A DNA stretch of 64,000 nucleotides from Gillisella vitis (GCF_021559775.1 NZ_CP056047.1:1240001-1304000); one strand, 5' to 3'; positions 8,966 to 18,410 are shown, counted from the first letter of the stretch. The notes: generated by a model from the sequence alone, not told the origin. Made by a program: numbers and translations.

Positions 8966-9835
8966 TTATTTTTCCAGCCGGGCCAGCAGGGATGATGTGT
9001 CCCAGCGATTGCCTCCAAGCTTCTGCACGTCCCCATAGAACTGATCGACGAGAGCTGTAAGCGGCAGGGTGGCACCATTGGTCTTGGCTTCGTTCAGCAC
9101 GATGCCCAGATCCTTGCGCATCCAATCGACGGCAAAGCCGAAATCATATTTGCCGACGGCCATGGTCTTGTGGCGGTTTTCCATCTGCCAGGAGCCAGCA
9201 GCGCCCTTGGCAATCACCTCGATGACTTTTTCGATGTCGAGACCGGCCCGCTTGCCGAAATGCACGCCTTCAGCCAACCCCTGCACGATACCGGCAATGC
9301 AGATCTGGTTGATCATCTTGGTCAACTGGCCGGAACCCGCTGGCCCCATCAGTCCGATCATTCGTGCATAGGCGTCGATCACCGGGCGGGCCTGTTCGAA
9401 CACCGGCTCGTCTCCACCGCACATTACCGTCAGCACACCGTTTTCCGCTCCAGCCTGGCCGCCAGACACTGGCGCATCGATGAAGCCGAGGTCTTTGGCT
9501 TTCGCAGCCTCATAAAGTTCACGGGCCACGTCCGCTGAGGCGGTGGTATTGTCGATCAAGATCGCACCGGCTTTCATGCCAGCGAAAACGCCATCGGCGC
9601 CAATGGTGACGGCACGCAGATCATCGTCATTGCCGACGCAGGTGAAGACGAAATCAGCACCCTTCGCAGCCTCGGCTGGTGTCAGCCCCAGCGCCCCGCC
9701 ATACTGGGCTACCCAGCTTTCGGCCTTGGCCGTGGTGCGGTTATAGACCGTCACATCATGGCCGCCCTTCGCCTTCAGGTGTCCGGCCATGGGATAGCCC
9801 ATGACGCCCAATCCGATGAATGCCACCTTGGCCAT
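8966..9835 (-). CDS. 3-hydroxyisobutyrate dehydrogenase-family NAD(P) oxidoreductase
   Basis: A 289-residue beta-hydroxyacid dehydrogenase. The N-terminal Rossmann motif is GLGVMGYPM (residues 8-16), the substrate-binding signature DAPVSGGQAGAENGVLTVMCGG starts near residue 120, and a catalytic-lysine region follows (TKMINQ about residue 171). Family members include 3-hydroxyisobutyrate dehydrogenase, tartronate semialdehyde reductase (GarR) and glyoxylate reductase, so the substrate cannot be fixed from sequence. AAGGAG precedes ATG 9835. It is separate from the iminopeptidase gene by about 100 bases. Confidence 0.9.
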   Translation of the reverse strand: MAKVAFIGLGVMGYPMAGHLKAKGGHDVTVYNRTTAKAESWVAQYGGALGLTPAEAAKGADFVFTCVGNDDDLRAVTIGADGVFAGMKAGAILIDNTTASADVARELYEAAKAKDLGFIDAPVSGGQAGAENGVLTVMCGGDEPVFEQARPVIDAYARMIGLMGPAGSGQLTKMINQICIAGIVQGLAEGVHFGKRAGLDIEKVIEVIAKGAAGSWQMENRHKTMAVGKYDFGFAVDWMRKDLGIVLNEAKTNGATLPLTALVDQFYGDVQKLGGNRWDTSSLLARLEK

Positions 9836-9941
9836 GTTTTAAGACTCCTTTGCTTATTGCGTGCGGCAAGAGGTATCGCAGCCCGTCCTGTAGGAAAAGG
9901 TATTTTTGGGCGAAACCATCTTCTGATGGCCGCGTGATGGC

Positions 9942-10916
9942 TCAGGCTTTCAATTCGCGGGCAAGGAATTTCAGGGTTTCGATGACCTTAGCCGTCATGC
10001 CCGGCACGCTGATATTGTGTTCGCCATCCTCAACAATAATCAACCGACTGCCCGGCCAGGCCTGATGCAGGTCATAGGCGGTCTTGAGCGGACTGCCGAA
10101 ATCGAGGCGACCGTGAATCAATATGGCAGGAATGCCGTCCAACAGTTTGATTCCTTGACGAATGTCTCCGTCAGCGAACCAGGCACGATGCGACCAGTAA
10201 TGGGTGACGAGCCGGGCAAAACACAGCCGAAACCGGGCATCCAACCATCTGGGATGAGGACTATAGTCCGGCTTTACGGCAAGAATGGCAGATTCCCATG
10301 CGCACCAGGCACTTGCGGCCTTTTCATGAATCTGTTTGTCAGGATTGATCAGCAGCCGGTGATAGGCCGTAGCAAGGTCGCCGTCTCGTTGATCGTCTGG
10401 AAGATGGCTGAGAAAGCGCGCATGTTCTGCAGGAAAAAACTGTCCGACGCCGCGGGTGATCCATTCGATTTCGGCAGCACTTGTCGTAACGACCATGGTT
10501 AGCAACAGGCCGAGAACCTGCTCCCGGTGCGCTTGGGCATAGGCGAGCGCCAGCGTCGACCCCCAGGAGCCACCCATCAGCAACCAGCGCTCAATGCCGA
10601 GATGGAGGCGTAAGGCTTCGATATCCTCAAGCAGATGCGGCAGCGTGTTGGTGCTGAGATCGACCACCGAATCGCCGGCAAAGGGAAGACTGCGGCCGCA
10701 ATGGCGCTGGTCGAATTGGACGATGTTATAGTGCGCGGGATCGAAGAATCGCCGTGTGGTTTCTGACAGGCCGGAACCGGGGCCGCCATGCAGAATGAGG
10801 GCCGGGATGCCCTTACGGTTGCCGCTGCATTCGAAATAGATCCGGTGGCCGTCGCTGACCGGTAGATGGCCGGTTCGGTAGGGCGGCAAGGGCGGATGAA
10901 GATCTGGTCCGGTCAT
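9942..10916 (-). CDS. pip: Proline iminopeptidase
   Basis: A 324-residue alpha/beta hydrolase that removes N-terminal proline from peptides (peptidase family S33). Seen: oxyanion motif GGPGSGLS, DQRHCGRSLP, nucleophile elbow GGSWGSTLAL with Ser in GxSxG, and the late GRLDFGSP Asp and GEHNI His positions. The usual motif DQRGxGRS has His for Gly here (DQRHCGRS), a small change. Length is normal. It follows the TPR-methyltransferase on the same strand by 21 bases and may be cotranscribed with it. Confidence 0.93.
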   Translation of the reverse strand: MTGPDLHPPLPPYRTGHLPVSDGHRIYFECSGNRKGIPALILHGGPGSGLSETTRRFFDPAHYNIVQFDQRHCGRSLPFAGDSVVDLSTNTLPHLLEDIEALRLHLGIERWLLMGGSWGSTLALAYAQAHREQVLGLLLTMVVTTSAAEIEWITRGVGQFFPAEHARFLSHLPDDQRDGDLATAYHRLLINPDKQIHEKAASAWCAWESAILAVKPDYSPHPRWLDARFRLCFARLVTHYWSHRAWFADGDIRQGIKLLDGIPAILIHGRLDFGSPLKTAYDLHQAWPGSRLIIVEDGEHNISVPGMTAKVIETLKFLARELKA

Positions 10917-10937
10917 CTCGCCCTCGCTTGGTTTCGA

Positions 10938-11747
10938 TCAGTTCAAGGTTTTCAATTGTGCGATAACCAGATGGCCGGGCGAAGGCTCACCATCCTGCAT
11001 CCGCACATTGATGTCGGTGACTTCAATGACCTCGAAGCCGGTGGCGGCCAGCCGCTCGCGGATATAGGTCTGGGCATGGACGAAGCGCTGATGCGGGCCG
11101 ACCTTGTAGGGGACATCTTCGCCCATGGTTTCCGAAGAGAAGATGAAATAGCCGCCCAGCATCAGATTTTCGGACACGCCGAAAAACAGCGGCTCAAGCG
11201 CGCCGAGATAGGGCAGAACATCGGTGGCGGTGATCAGGTCGAACAGATCCTCGTCATTGTCCTCCAGGAAGTCCTCGACTTCGGCCACGTAAAGCGTGTC
11301 GTAAAGGTCTTTCTCATGGGCGATCTCGACCATGTTTTCCGAAAGATCGATGCCGGTGATGTCGTCCACCATGTCACGCAGGGTGCCGCCGGTCAGGCCG
11401 GTGCCGCAGCCGAGATCCAGCAGGCGCTTGAACGGGCCAAGCTTCAGTTCCTGCAAGCGCTGGCGCACGATAACCGGCACGGCGTAGCCAAGCTGCTCAA
11501 CGAGAATATCCTCGAAATCCTCGGCATGCTGGTCGAACAGCGTTTCCACATAGGCATCGGAGGCACGCGGCGGCGTCTCACCACGGCCAAGCGAGGCAAG
11601 GCGGACGGCAGCGCCGCCATGGTCTTCCGGGTCGATTTCCAGAACCTCGTGATAGGCCTTCACCGCAGCGTCGATATCGCCTGCCTTTTCAAGCGCCAAG
11701 GCCCGGTTATAAGCCTCGGACAGCTTCTCTTCATCGATTTTCGCCAT
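10938..11747 (-). CDS. TPR-containing SAM-dependent methyltransferase
   Basis: A 269-residue protein. Residues 1-50 form one or two tetratricopeptide-like helices (YNRALALEKAGDIDAAVKAY). After a linker comes a class I methyltransferase domain: motif I LLDLGCGTGLTGG near residue 109, GIDLSENMVEIA for the acidic SAM-binding residue, and FDLITATDVLPYLG. Proteins of this layout are common in rhizobia, but their substrate is not known. ATG 11747 is preceded by GAGGG. It is probably in an operon with pip. Confidence 0.88.
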   Translation of the reverse strand: MAKIDEEKLSEAYNRALALEKAGDIDAAVKAYHEVLEIDPEDHGGAAVRLASLGRGETPPRASDAYVETLFDQHAEDFEDILVEQLGYAVPVIVRQRLQELKLGPFKRLLDLGCGTGLTGGTLRDMVDDITGIDLSENMVEIAHEKDLYDTLYVAEVEDFLEDNDEDLFDLITATDVLPYLGALEPLFFGVSENLMLGGYFIFSSETMGEDVPYKVGPHQRFVHAQTYIRERLAATGFEVIEVTDINVRMQDGEPSPGHLVIAQLKTLN

Positions 11748-11942
11748 TGCGTTACCCTCACATCACGCCGCTGCGCACCGGACCGGCGCCTCAGGCTCTG
11801 GCGTAAATTTCAATCCAGTCGCATGATCTCGGCCCGGCATTGAAAGTCAATGGGAGGCGCCAAGAACAGGCGTTTGGCGTGAGGGTCTACCGGCTCATGG
11901 CGCGTTTGGCAATATTGCCAGCGTGCGCGCCGTGATCGGCTG

Positions 11943-12251
11943 TCAATGCAGGATGAATTCGCCTTTCAGCGCCCGCCATTCATTGGCGGCAATCAGTTTG
12001 CGATGCACATAGCGTACCGAATGCAGCGGTCCATCCAGCTTTTCCTGCCAGAATTTCAGAAAGCCGCGCATTTCCGGAAAATCCGGGGCCAGATCGTAAT
12101 TCTGCCAGATGAAGGTTTGCAGCAGGTTTTGGTGATCGGGCATGCGGTAGAGAATTTGCGCTGTGGTCATGCCATAGCCCTTTAGCATCATTTCCATATC
12201 GGAAGTCATGCCAGATTTATGTGTGTCGTCATTCCTGATGTCAGTGTTCAT
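11943..12251 (-). CDS. usg: Usg family protein
   Basis: A 102-residue protein of the Usg family, a short alphaproteobacterial protein named for lying upstream of a trp gene in Caulobacter; its function is unknown. The conserved core LKGYGMTTAQILYRMPDH, LQTFIWQNYDLAPDFP and SVRYVHRKLI is intact. GAGG lies nine bases before ATG 12251. No trp gene is nearby here. Confidence 0.88.
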   Translation of the reverse strand: MNTDIRNDDTHKSGMTSDMEMMLKGYGMTTAQILYRMPDHQNLLQTFIWQNYDLAPDFPEMRGFLKFWQEKLDGPLHSVRYVHRKLIAANEWRALKGEFILH

Positions 12252-12441
12252 GGCAACCTCGTTTCGTTCCCATTCTGATCCCGGCGAACAGGTTCACCTG
12301 CCCGTCGCGCATCGGTTCGTCCGATACAAGAATGGTTCCATGCGAGGCTTAATCGAGGCTTAACAAAACTGTCATATTCGGTATTTCGAAATAAAAATCA
12401 TATAGTTAGCAGCATGTTGCGTTGAGTGCTGCCAGATTTTA

Positions 12442-13272
12442 TCATCGTTTGAGATGGCGCGTCAGCCGTGTCTCGATGGCGGCCCAGCCATGGCGCAGGA
12501 TCTCGACAATGGCGAGATAGAAGATCGCCGCCCAGAGATAGGTCTGGTAGTCGAAGGTGCGCGAGAAGGCGTAGCGGGTCTCGCCCATCATATCGAGAAC
12601 GGTGATGATCGACAGGATGGCCGAGCCCTTGACCATCAGGATGATTTCATTGCCATAGGGCCGGAGCGCGACGATCAGCGCCTGCGGCAGAATGATTTTC
12701 CAGAAGGTGACGGTGCGCGGCAGGCCCAGCGAAGCGGCACCTTCATGCTGGCCGCGTCCAACGCTGCGGATCGCGCCGCGCAGGATCTCTGCCTGATAGG
12801 CTGCCGTGTTCAGCGACAATGCCAGCAAGCCGCAATACCAGGCGTCGCGGAAGAACCACCAGAGACCGACAGCCTCGAATTCTGCCCGGAACCCGCCCAG
12901 GCCGTAATAGACCAGAAACACCTGCGCCAGCAGCGGCGTACCGCGAAAAACATAGACATAGGCATAGGTCGCGGCATTGGCCAGACGGTTTTTCGACATC
13001 CGCCCAAAGGCGATCGGGATAGAGAGGACCGCGCCTGCGGCAATCGAGATGGCGACGATGCTGAGCGTCGTCCCAAGGCCCGAAAGAAAACGCGGGCCGT
13101 ATTTGACGAATTTCTCCTGGTCCCAATTGCCGATCATCATCGCCAGCAGGCCAAGGCCAAGCAATCCCCAGACCAGCAGCAAGGAACCGCCCAACACCCT
13201 GCCAGGGGTAACGCGATGCTCATGTCTTGGCGGGGCAGGGCGCGGCGGGATCAGTTCGAGGCTGTGGCTCAT
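12442..13272 (-). CDS. Polar amino-acid ABC transporter permease (HisM type)
   Basis: A 276-residue inner-membrane permease of the HAAT family. Several transmembrane helices fill residues 30-265, and the cytoplasmic EAA loop with EGAASLGLPRTVTFWKIILPQAL is clear. The open frame reaches 13479, but ATG 13272 overlaps the stop of the preceding permease gene in an ATGA and gives the usual N-terminus. It is the last gene of a binding protein-permease-permease set. No ATPase gene follows; the next feature is usg, 190 bases away. Confidence 0.92.
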   Translation of the reverse strand: MSHSLELIPPRPAPPRHEHRVTPGRVLGGSLLLVWGLLGLGLLAMMIGNWDQEKFVKYGPRFLSGLGTTLSIVAISIAAGAVLSIPIAFGRMSKNRLANAATYAYVYVFRGTPLLAQVFLVYYGLGGFRAEFEAVGLWWFFRDAWYCGLLALSLNTAAYQAEILRGAIRSVGRGQHEGAASLGLPRTVTFWKIILPQALIVALRPYGNEIILMVKGSAILSIITVLDMMGETRYAFSRTFDYQTYLWAAIFYLAIVEILRHGWAAIETRLTRHLKR

Positions 13273-14072
13273 CGGTTCGCCCCCGACTGTTTCGTCCAGT
13301 TTTCGATATAGCCGACGGCGATGGAGGAGAGGATTGCCAGCACCAGATAAAGCGCACAGGCAATCGTATAAAACAGGAAGGCTTCCTTGGTGACACGGGC
13401 GGCAATACCGGTCTGGCGGATAATATCGGAAAGGCCGATGACCGAGACCAGCGCGGTATCCTTCAAAAGGTTCATCCAAAGATTGACAATGCCGGGCAGG
13501 GCGATGCGTATCAATTGAGGCACGATCACCAGCAACATGGTTTTGGTGCGCGACAGGCCGATGGCAAAGCCCGCCTCATATTGACCGGAGGGAATGGCCC
13601 GGAAGGCCGATTGCAGCACCTCGGCGCAATAGGAGGAAAACACCAGGGCCAGCGCGATCATGCCCGCGAAAAAGGCGTTGATTTCAATCCGCTCCTCAAA
13701 GCCCATGGAGGCGAGGACGGCTTGGATCAGGATCTGTGAGCCGTAATAGACGATGAACAGCGTCAGGAGTTCGGGCAGGCCGCGAAAGATCGTCGTGTAG
13801 ATTGCTGCGGCCTGGCGCAGCATGCGCTCGCTGCTTTGGGTGGCAAGGGCCATCAGGAAGCCGATCAGCAGGCCGAAAGGCAGCGTGGCTGCGGCCAGCG
13901 TGACTGTTACCTTGAAGCCGAAACCGATTTCGTCGCCCCAGCCCGCGTCGCCGCAGGCCAGAAGTGTCCCGGATGCAAACCAGGTGAAGATCCCGGCGCT
14001 GCCGCAAAAGGGATCGAAAATCTGCGAAACGAGCGCCCAGAAGGCGTCGAGCGCGGAAGCAAGTCCGCCCAT
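13269..14072 (-). CDS. Polar amino-acid ABC transporter permease (HisQ type)
   Basis: A 267-residue permease paired with the next gene. The EAA loop is EAGFAIGLSRTKTMLLVIVPQLIRIALPG; membrane helices surround it. The N-terminal 40 residues are longer and hydrophobic with two cysteines, an ornament found in some rhizobial homologues. ATG 14072 has an AAGGGG upstream. It shares an ATGA overlap with the following permease, so coupled translation is expected. A perfect stem-loop separates it from the binding-protein gene. Confidence 0.92.
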   Translation of the reverse strand: MGGLASALDAFWALVSQIFDPFCGSAGIFTWFASGTLLACGDAGWGDEIGFGFKVTVTLAAATLPFGLLIGFLMALATQSSERMLRQAAAIYTTIFRGLPELLTLFIVYYGSQILIQAVLASMGFEERIEINAFFAGMIALALVFSSYCAEVLQSAFRAIPSGQYEAGFAIGLSRTKTMLLVIVPQLIRIALPGIVNLWMNLLKDTALVSVIGLSDIIRQTGIAARVTKEAFLFYTIACALYLVLAILSSIAVGYIENWTKQSGANR

Positions 14073-14124
14073 TTAGCCAATTCCCCTTGCGGTCTTTGCC
14101 GCATGTTTTTGTTTTGTCTGTTGT

Positions 14125-14152
14125 GCGTGATCCGGGTAGGCCCGGATCACGC
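14125..14152. promoter_or_regulatory. Stem-loop between binding-protein and permease genes
   Basis: A perfect 12-bp stem GCGTGATCCGGG / CCCGGATCACGC with a TAGG loop and no T tail on the minus strand. In binding-protein operons such structures usually protect the upstream mRNA and lower expression of the permeases; that role here is inferred. Confidence 0.7.
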
Positions 14153-14166
14153 CGTCTTAAACCGAT

Positions 14167-14943
14167 TTATTTGTCGCCGTAAACGTCAAAATCGAAATAT
14201 TTGGCATTGATCTTCTGGTAGGTGCCATTGGCGCGAATAGCGGCGATGGCCTTGGTGAAGCGGTCAGCCAGAGCGGTTTCGCCCTTGCGAACGGCAATGC
14301 CAGCACCCTCGCCGTTGATCACAGGATCGATTGGCAGTGGCGTCAGGATCTTGCAGCAGGTGCCCGCATCGCTTTTGATCCATTGCGTCAGCACCACGAC
14401 ATCGTCGATGACAGCATCGATACGGCCATTGGTGATGTCCAGCTTGTATTCGTCGGCTGTCGGGTAAAGCTTCAGCTGCGAATCAGGCATATGCTTTTCG
14501 GCATAATTGGCATGGGATGTGGAGGTTTGCGCGCCGATGGTCTTGCCCTTCAGGTCTTCGACGCTCTTGGCAGGCGAATCCTTCGGCACGGCGATGGCTG
14601 GAGGAGTATTGTAGTATTTCTTGGAGAAATCCACCTTTTCCAGACGCTCGGGGGTGATCGACATCGACGCGACGATGGCGTCGAATTTCTTCGCCTGCAA
14701 GGCCGGGATGATACCGTCCCAATCATTGGTCTTGAAGGTGCATGTCACCTTCATTTCTTCGCAAAGCGCCTTGGCGATATCGATGTCGAAACCGGTCAGC
14801 GAACCGTCGGCTTCCAGGCTGTTGAAGGGCGGATAGGCGCCTTCCGTACCGATAACGAGCTTTTCTTCAGCCATGGCGCCACCGGCAAACAATGACAGGG
14901 CAGTAAGGGAGGCGGCGGCCAGAAAACGGGTCGAGATACGCAT
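14167..14943 (-). CDS. Amino-acid ABC transporter substrate-binding protein (family 3)
   Basis: A 258-residue periplasmic protein. A signal peptide (MRISTRFLAAASLTALSLFAGGAMA, split here only by position 25) precedes the family 3 signature: EGAYPPFNSLEADGSLTGFDIDIA-type strand and EVMK/CTFKTNDWDGIIPAL. This matches binding proteins for lysine, arginine, ornithine, histidine or opines; specificity is not decidable by eye. GAGGA lies just before ATG 14943, which I chose over an upstream extension of 50 codons. It heads a three-gene operon. Confidence 0.93.
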   Translation of the reverse strand: MRISTRFLAAASLTALSLFAGGAMAEEKLVIGTEGAYPPFNSLEADGSLTGFDIDIAKALCEEMKVTCTFKTNDWDGIIPALQAKKFDAIVASMSITPERLEKVDFSKKYYNTPPAIAVPKDSPAKSVEDLKGKTIGAQTSTSHANYAEKHMPDSQLKLYPTADEYKLDITNGRIDAVIDDVVVLTQWIKSDAGTCCKILTPLPIDPVINGEGAGIAVRKGETALADRFTKAIAAIRANGTYQKINAKYFDFDVYGDK

Positions 14944-15231
14944 GAGATCCTCTCTGTTGGTTGCCATGTGGGATGGGAATGTCCCGCTGGCGCAGGTGCC
15001 GGCCATTTCTTTGAATTTTCGCCGGAACGTTTCGCCAGTTTTTCCGTTTTTGCGGAAATTGCAACTGCTAATGCTAGCCACTCCCCGCCTCATATCGTGA
15101 ACATGCTATTCACCCTTCGTTCATTCCAATCCAGCCATCTTCCTGCCTAGAATCCGGCGCGTAAAAGCACGTCGTTAAAGAATCGAATTCAAGAACAACG
15201 AGGCAAAATGCCTCAACTGCGAGGAAAACCC

Positions 15232-17835
15232 ATGGCAGTACAATCCAGGATAACGGCATCGGTGCTGATTGCACTTGCAAATCTCGTTGCCGCACCATCC
15301 TTTGCCGTCTCTTATACTTCCGACACTCTCGCACAAGGCCAGGATATTGCCGGCCGGATGCGGGCTATGTCGGCTGGCACAACACTTGACGGTCACGGGA
15401 TCGTGCTGATGGCCCAGGCCGAGCCGCCGCCGGAAGAGCTGCCGAAGCAGAAAAAGAAGGGGCCGCCGGAAGAAGGCAAGCCGGGTGAGGAGCGCCCACC
15501 TGAGGCCGCAAAACCGCCGAAAGAAGAGAAACGCCCTGAAGCGCCACCCGCTCGCAACGAAGCCCCGCCGCCTGCCCGAGAAGAAGCGCCTGCTCAACAG
15601 ACCAGGCCAAAGCCTCCGGCAGCAATGGAAGCTCCTTCCGCTGAGCCGCCACCGCAGAAAAAACATGAAAAGCCGATGGAGCCAGCGATAGAGCCACAAA
15701 AGGCTCCCCCGCCGCCGAAAATGGCTGAGCCTCCAGCTGAACCGCAAGAAAAACCGGTGAAGCCGAAGAAGAACGAAGCTCAGCCGCCTATGCCTCCTGC
15801 CGGTGAGCCGAAAGGCGCACCTACGCCGCCCGTTGGTGATCGCAGCATCGTACCTCAGCCTGGTACGCCGCAGCCCGGTACGCCAAAGGGCGAAGCGCAG
15901 CCCGTGAAACCGGAAGACCAGAGACCGGCTGGCAAGAAGCCCGTTGCGAACCCTGCTGCTCAAAATCCGGCTGAACAAGTTCCGGCTGGAAAAGCCCCGG
16001 AAGGCCAGAAGCGTCCAAATCCGCAAGCGGAAGGTCAAGCCCCAGTAGGTCAAGCACCGGTAGGCCAACCACAGGAAGGCCAAAAGCCGCAAGCTCCACG
16101 GCCAGCCGAACCGGAACCGCAAGCCAAGCCCGAACCCAAAACGACACCTGAACCTCAAGTAAAGCCGGTTGCGCCTAACGCGCCCGCTGAGCCCCCTTCG
16201 GGCAATCCGCCAGCAGGCAAGCCTCCAGCGCCTCCGGTAGCCGAGCCGCCGTTGCCGGGTGGGCCGAAGCCGCCTGCCGAGGCGCCGGGCGCACCGAAGG
16301 CGCCGCAACCGCCCGTTCAGCCTGGCACGCCTGCCGCACCACGCGCCGATGCTCCAATGCCACCACCGCCCGGTCCCGGCAATGATGAGGCTGGTAAGCC
16401 TCGCCCGGCGCTGTTGCCGCCAATGAACGCCACACAGTCTCGTGAGCAAGGTGGTCTTCCTGGCCAAGGCGGAAAGGGCGGGGCTCCTGGTCTGGGTGGT
16501 CAAGCCGGGCAGAATGGACAGCCGGGTCAGCCTGGACAACCCGGTCGGCCGGGAGCTCAGGGAGCTCCGGGAGCGCCTGATAATGCCGTGAGTGATCAGC
16601 AATTGCGTCCGCAATTGCCACCGCAGGAACAGGCACCGTTTACGCCGAAGGAATTGCAGCGTCTGCGGGCTTTGGCTGACAAGCCGTCGCAGACCGATGA
16701 AACTATCATCCTGCCGGTGGATCGCGGTGCGCCCGTGCTCGACAGCGACAAGGATAATAACTGGCGTCGTGGCATGTCCGAAGATCAGTTGCGCCGTCTG
16801 CGTCAGCAGGCCGATGACCAGGATCGCTACGCTATCCCCGAAAGCGATGCTCAGGCTCAACAGGACTATTACGGCAACCGTCCGCGCCCGGATATCCGCA
16901 TCGAATCCATCGATCAATATCAGGGCCGCCGTCTGCGCGATCAGCCGCAATTCACCTACCCTGACGATGTCCGCGTCGAGCGCAGCTTCGACGATGACCG
17001 CGAGGTGATGGATTACGGTGGCCAGATCGTCATCCGCAGCGACGACAACCGCCGCTTTGCCCAATATGGCCGCCCGCCTGTTTATGAGCAGGTGGATCAC
17101 CAGCGTGTCCGCATCACCGTCTTCAAGGAAAACGGCGATCGGATTGTCAGCCTGCGCAATCGCTATGGCCAGTTGATCCAGAGGTCGCGCATCGATGTCA
17201 ATGGCGAGGAATACGTGCTGTTCTACTCGCCGGACCTCTACAGCGCCGACGACGACCGGCGCGTTGCCTACCGTGATCCGGGTGCGGATCTGCCCCCGAT
17301 GCGCCTGCGGGTACCCCTCAATGACTATATTATCGATGTCGGCAGTTCGCCTGACCGCGATTATTACAAGTTCATGGAGCAGCCGCCGGTAGAACCCGTC
17401 GAGCGTGTCTATACGATTGACGAGGTTCGCAATTCCGCCCGTATCCGCGACAAGATGCGCCGTATCGACCTCGATACCGTGACGTTTGCGACTGGTAGCG
17501 CCGATATTTCCATGAACCAGGCTGGCACGTTGAAGAAGGTTGCGGATGCGATCTTGCGGGTGTTGAAGGACGATCCGGGCGAAACCTTCCTGATCGAGGG
17601 CCATACCGATGCAGTCGGTTCGGCTGAGTCAAACCTGGTGCTGTCAGACCGCAGAGCTGAGTCGGTCGCCAATGTCCTGACCCAGGTTTACGGTATTCCA
17701 CCGGAAAACATGATCACGCAGGGCTATGGCGAGCAGTTCCTCAAGGTGATGACCTATGGGCCGGAACAGCAGAACCGACGCGTCACCGTCCGCCGTGTCA
17801 CCCCGTTGGTGCGGCCCGTGCAGGCGGCGCGCTGA
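15232..17835 (+). CDS. Large proline-rich OmpA-family outer-membrane protein
   Basis: An 867-residue envelope protein. An N-terminal signal peptide (about residues 1-25) is followed by roughly 400 residues very rich in Pro, Lys, Glu and Ala, with short repeats of PxG and APVGQ type. A collagen-like run of Gly-x-Pro triplets follows at about residues 420-455. The middle part (480-720) is charged with many Arg and Asp. The C-terminal OmpA-like peptidoglycan-binding domain (about 750-850) has ATGSADIS, EGHTDAVGSAESNLVLSDRRAE and QGYGE. ATG 15232 has GAGGA seven bases ahead; an ATG at 15208 is an alternative. The protein likely bridges the outer membrane and cell wall. A long antisense frame over it is a composition artefact. 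Confidence 0.9.
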   Translation: MAVQSRITASVLIALANLVAAPSFAVSYTSDTLAQGQDIAGRMRAMSAGTTLDGHGIVLMAQAEPPPEELPKQKKKGPPEEGKPGEERPPEAAKPPKEEKRPEAPPARNEAPPPAREEAPAQQTRPKPPAAMEAPSAEPPPQKKHEKPMEPAIEPQKAPPPPKMAEPPAEPQEKPVKPKKNEAQPPMPPAGEPKGAPTPPVGDRSIVPQPGTPQPGTPKGEAQPVKPEDQRPAGKKPVANPAAQNPAEQVPAGKAPEGQKRPNPQAEGQAPVGQAPVGQPQEGQKPQAPRPAEPEPQAKPEPKTTPEPQVKPVAPNAPAEPPSGNPPAGKPPAPPVAEPPLPGGPKPPAEAPGAPKAPQPPVQPGTPAAPRADAPMPPPPGPGNDEAGKPRPALLPPMNATQSREQGGLPGQGGKGGAPGLGGQAGQNGQPGQPGQPGRPGAQGAPGAPDNAVSDQQLRPQLPPQEQAPFTPKELQRLRALADKPSQTDETIILPVDRGAPVLDSDKDNNWRRGMSEDQLRRLRQQADDQDRYAIPESDAQAQQDYYGNRPRPDIRIESIDQYQGRRLRDQPQFTYPDDVRVERSFDDDREVMDYGGQIVIRSDDNRRFAQYGRPPVYEQVDHQRVRITVFKENGDRIVSLRNRYGQLIQRSRIDVNGEEYVLFYSPDLYSADDDRRVAYRDPGADLPPMRLRVPLNDYIIDVGSSPDRDYYKFMEQPPVEPVERVYTIDEVRNSARIRDKMRRIDLDTVTFATGSADISMNQAGTLKKVADAILRVLKDDPGETFLIEGHTDAVGSAESNLVLSDRRAESVANVLTQVYGIPPENMITQGYGEQFLKVMTYGPEQQNRRVTVRRVTPLVRPVQAAR

Positions 17836-17853
17836 TAACACTCGGATATCATC

Positions 17854-17884
17854 AATGCCGCCGGAGCGATCCGGCGGCATTTTT
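17854..17884. terminator. Terminator between the OmpA-family gene and mobB
   Basis: Perfect 12-bp stem AATGCCGCCGGA / TCCGGCGGCATT with a GCGA tetraloop and a T tail on the plus strand; it abuts the stop of the convergent mobB gene. Confidence 0.92.
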
Positions 17885-18410
17885 ATTTGCAAAGACCGGT
17901 AGCCGAGGCGATGAAATCAGCAATTGCCGTTGTGTCGTCAAGATCGAAGACCGGCAGATCTGTGTCGGTTATGTGATGATCGGCAGCGATTGCGACGATA
18001 TGCTGATCATCAGGGGCAAGTGGCGCACCATTTCTTGCGTCCAGACGCCGCGCCTCGATTTTCGGGATTGCCTCGCGTTTATAACCTTCGATCAGCACCA
18101 GATCGCAGGGTGTCAGCCGGTGCAAAATGTCATTGAGGCCAGGTTCGGGGCTTCCCCGCAGCTCATGCATGATGGCAAAGCGTGTGCCGGAGACAATGGC
18201 GACTTCCGCCGCACCGGCCTGACGATGCCGGTGGCTGTCGGCACCGGGCTTGTCGATATCGAAATCATGATGGGCGTGTTTGACCGTGGAAATCCTGAAC
18301 CCACGCTGCGTGAATTCGGCCACCAGCCGCTCGGTCAGCCCCGTCTTGCCTGAATTCTTCCAGCCGGAAATGCCGAATACCCTTTGAGGAACGCGATCAT
18401 TTGATGTCAT
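17883..18410 (-). CDS. mobB: MobB, molybdopterin-guanine dinucleotide biosynthesis GTPase
   Basis: A 175-residue nucleotide-binding accessory protein for molybdenum cofactor maturation, which helps MobA attach GMP to molybdopterin. Walker A is GWKNSGKTGL at about residues 11-20; KHAHHDFDIDKPGADS carries the switch residues; LIEGYKR is the conserved late motif. ATG 18410 gives the usual N-terminus and overlaps the end of mobA by 14 bases, so the genes are coupled. Its stop touches the shared terminator. Confidence 0.92.
   Translation of the reverse strand: MTSNDRVPQRVFGISGWKNSGKTGLTERLVAEFTQRGFRISTVKHAHHDFDIDKPGADSHRHRQAGAAEVAIVSGTRFAIMHELRGSPEPGLNDILHRLTPCDLVLIEGYKREAIPKIEARRLDARNGAPLAPDDQHIVAIAADHHITDTDLPVFDLDDTTAIADFIASATGLCK

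Noticed and set aside
15175..17604. An 809-codon open frame antisense to the OmpA-family gene
   Set aside because: It is rich in Arg and Leu, has no recognisable domain, and mirrors the proline-rich codon pattern of the plus strand. The plus frame has a signal peptide, an OmpA domain and a terminator.
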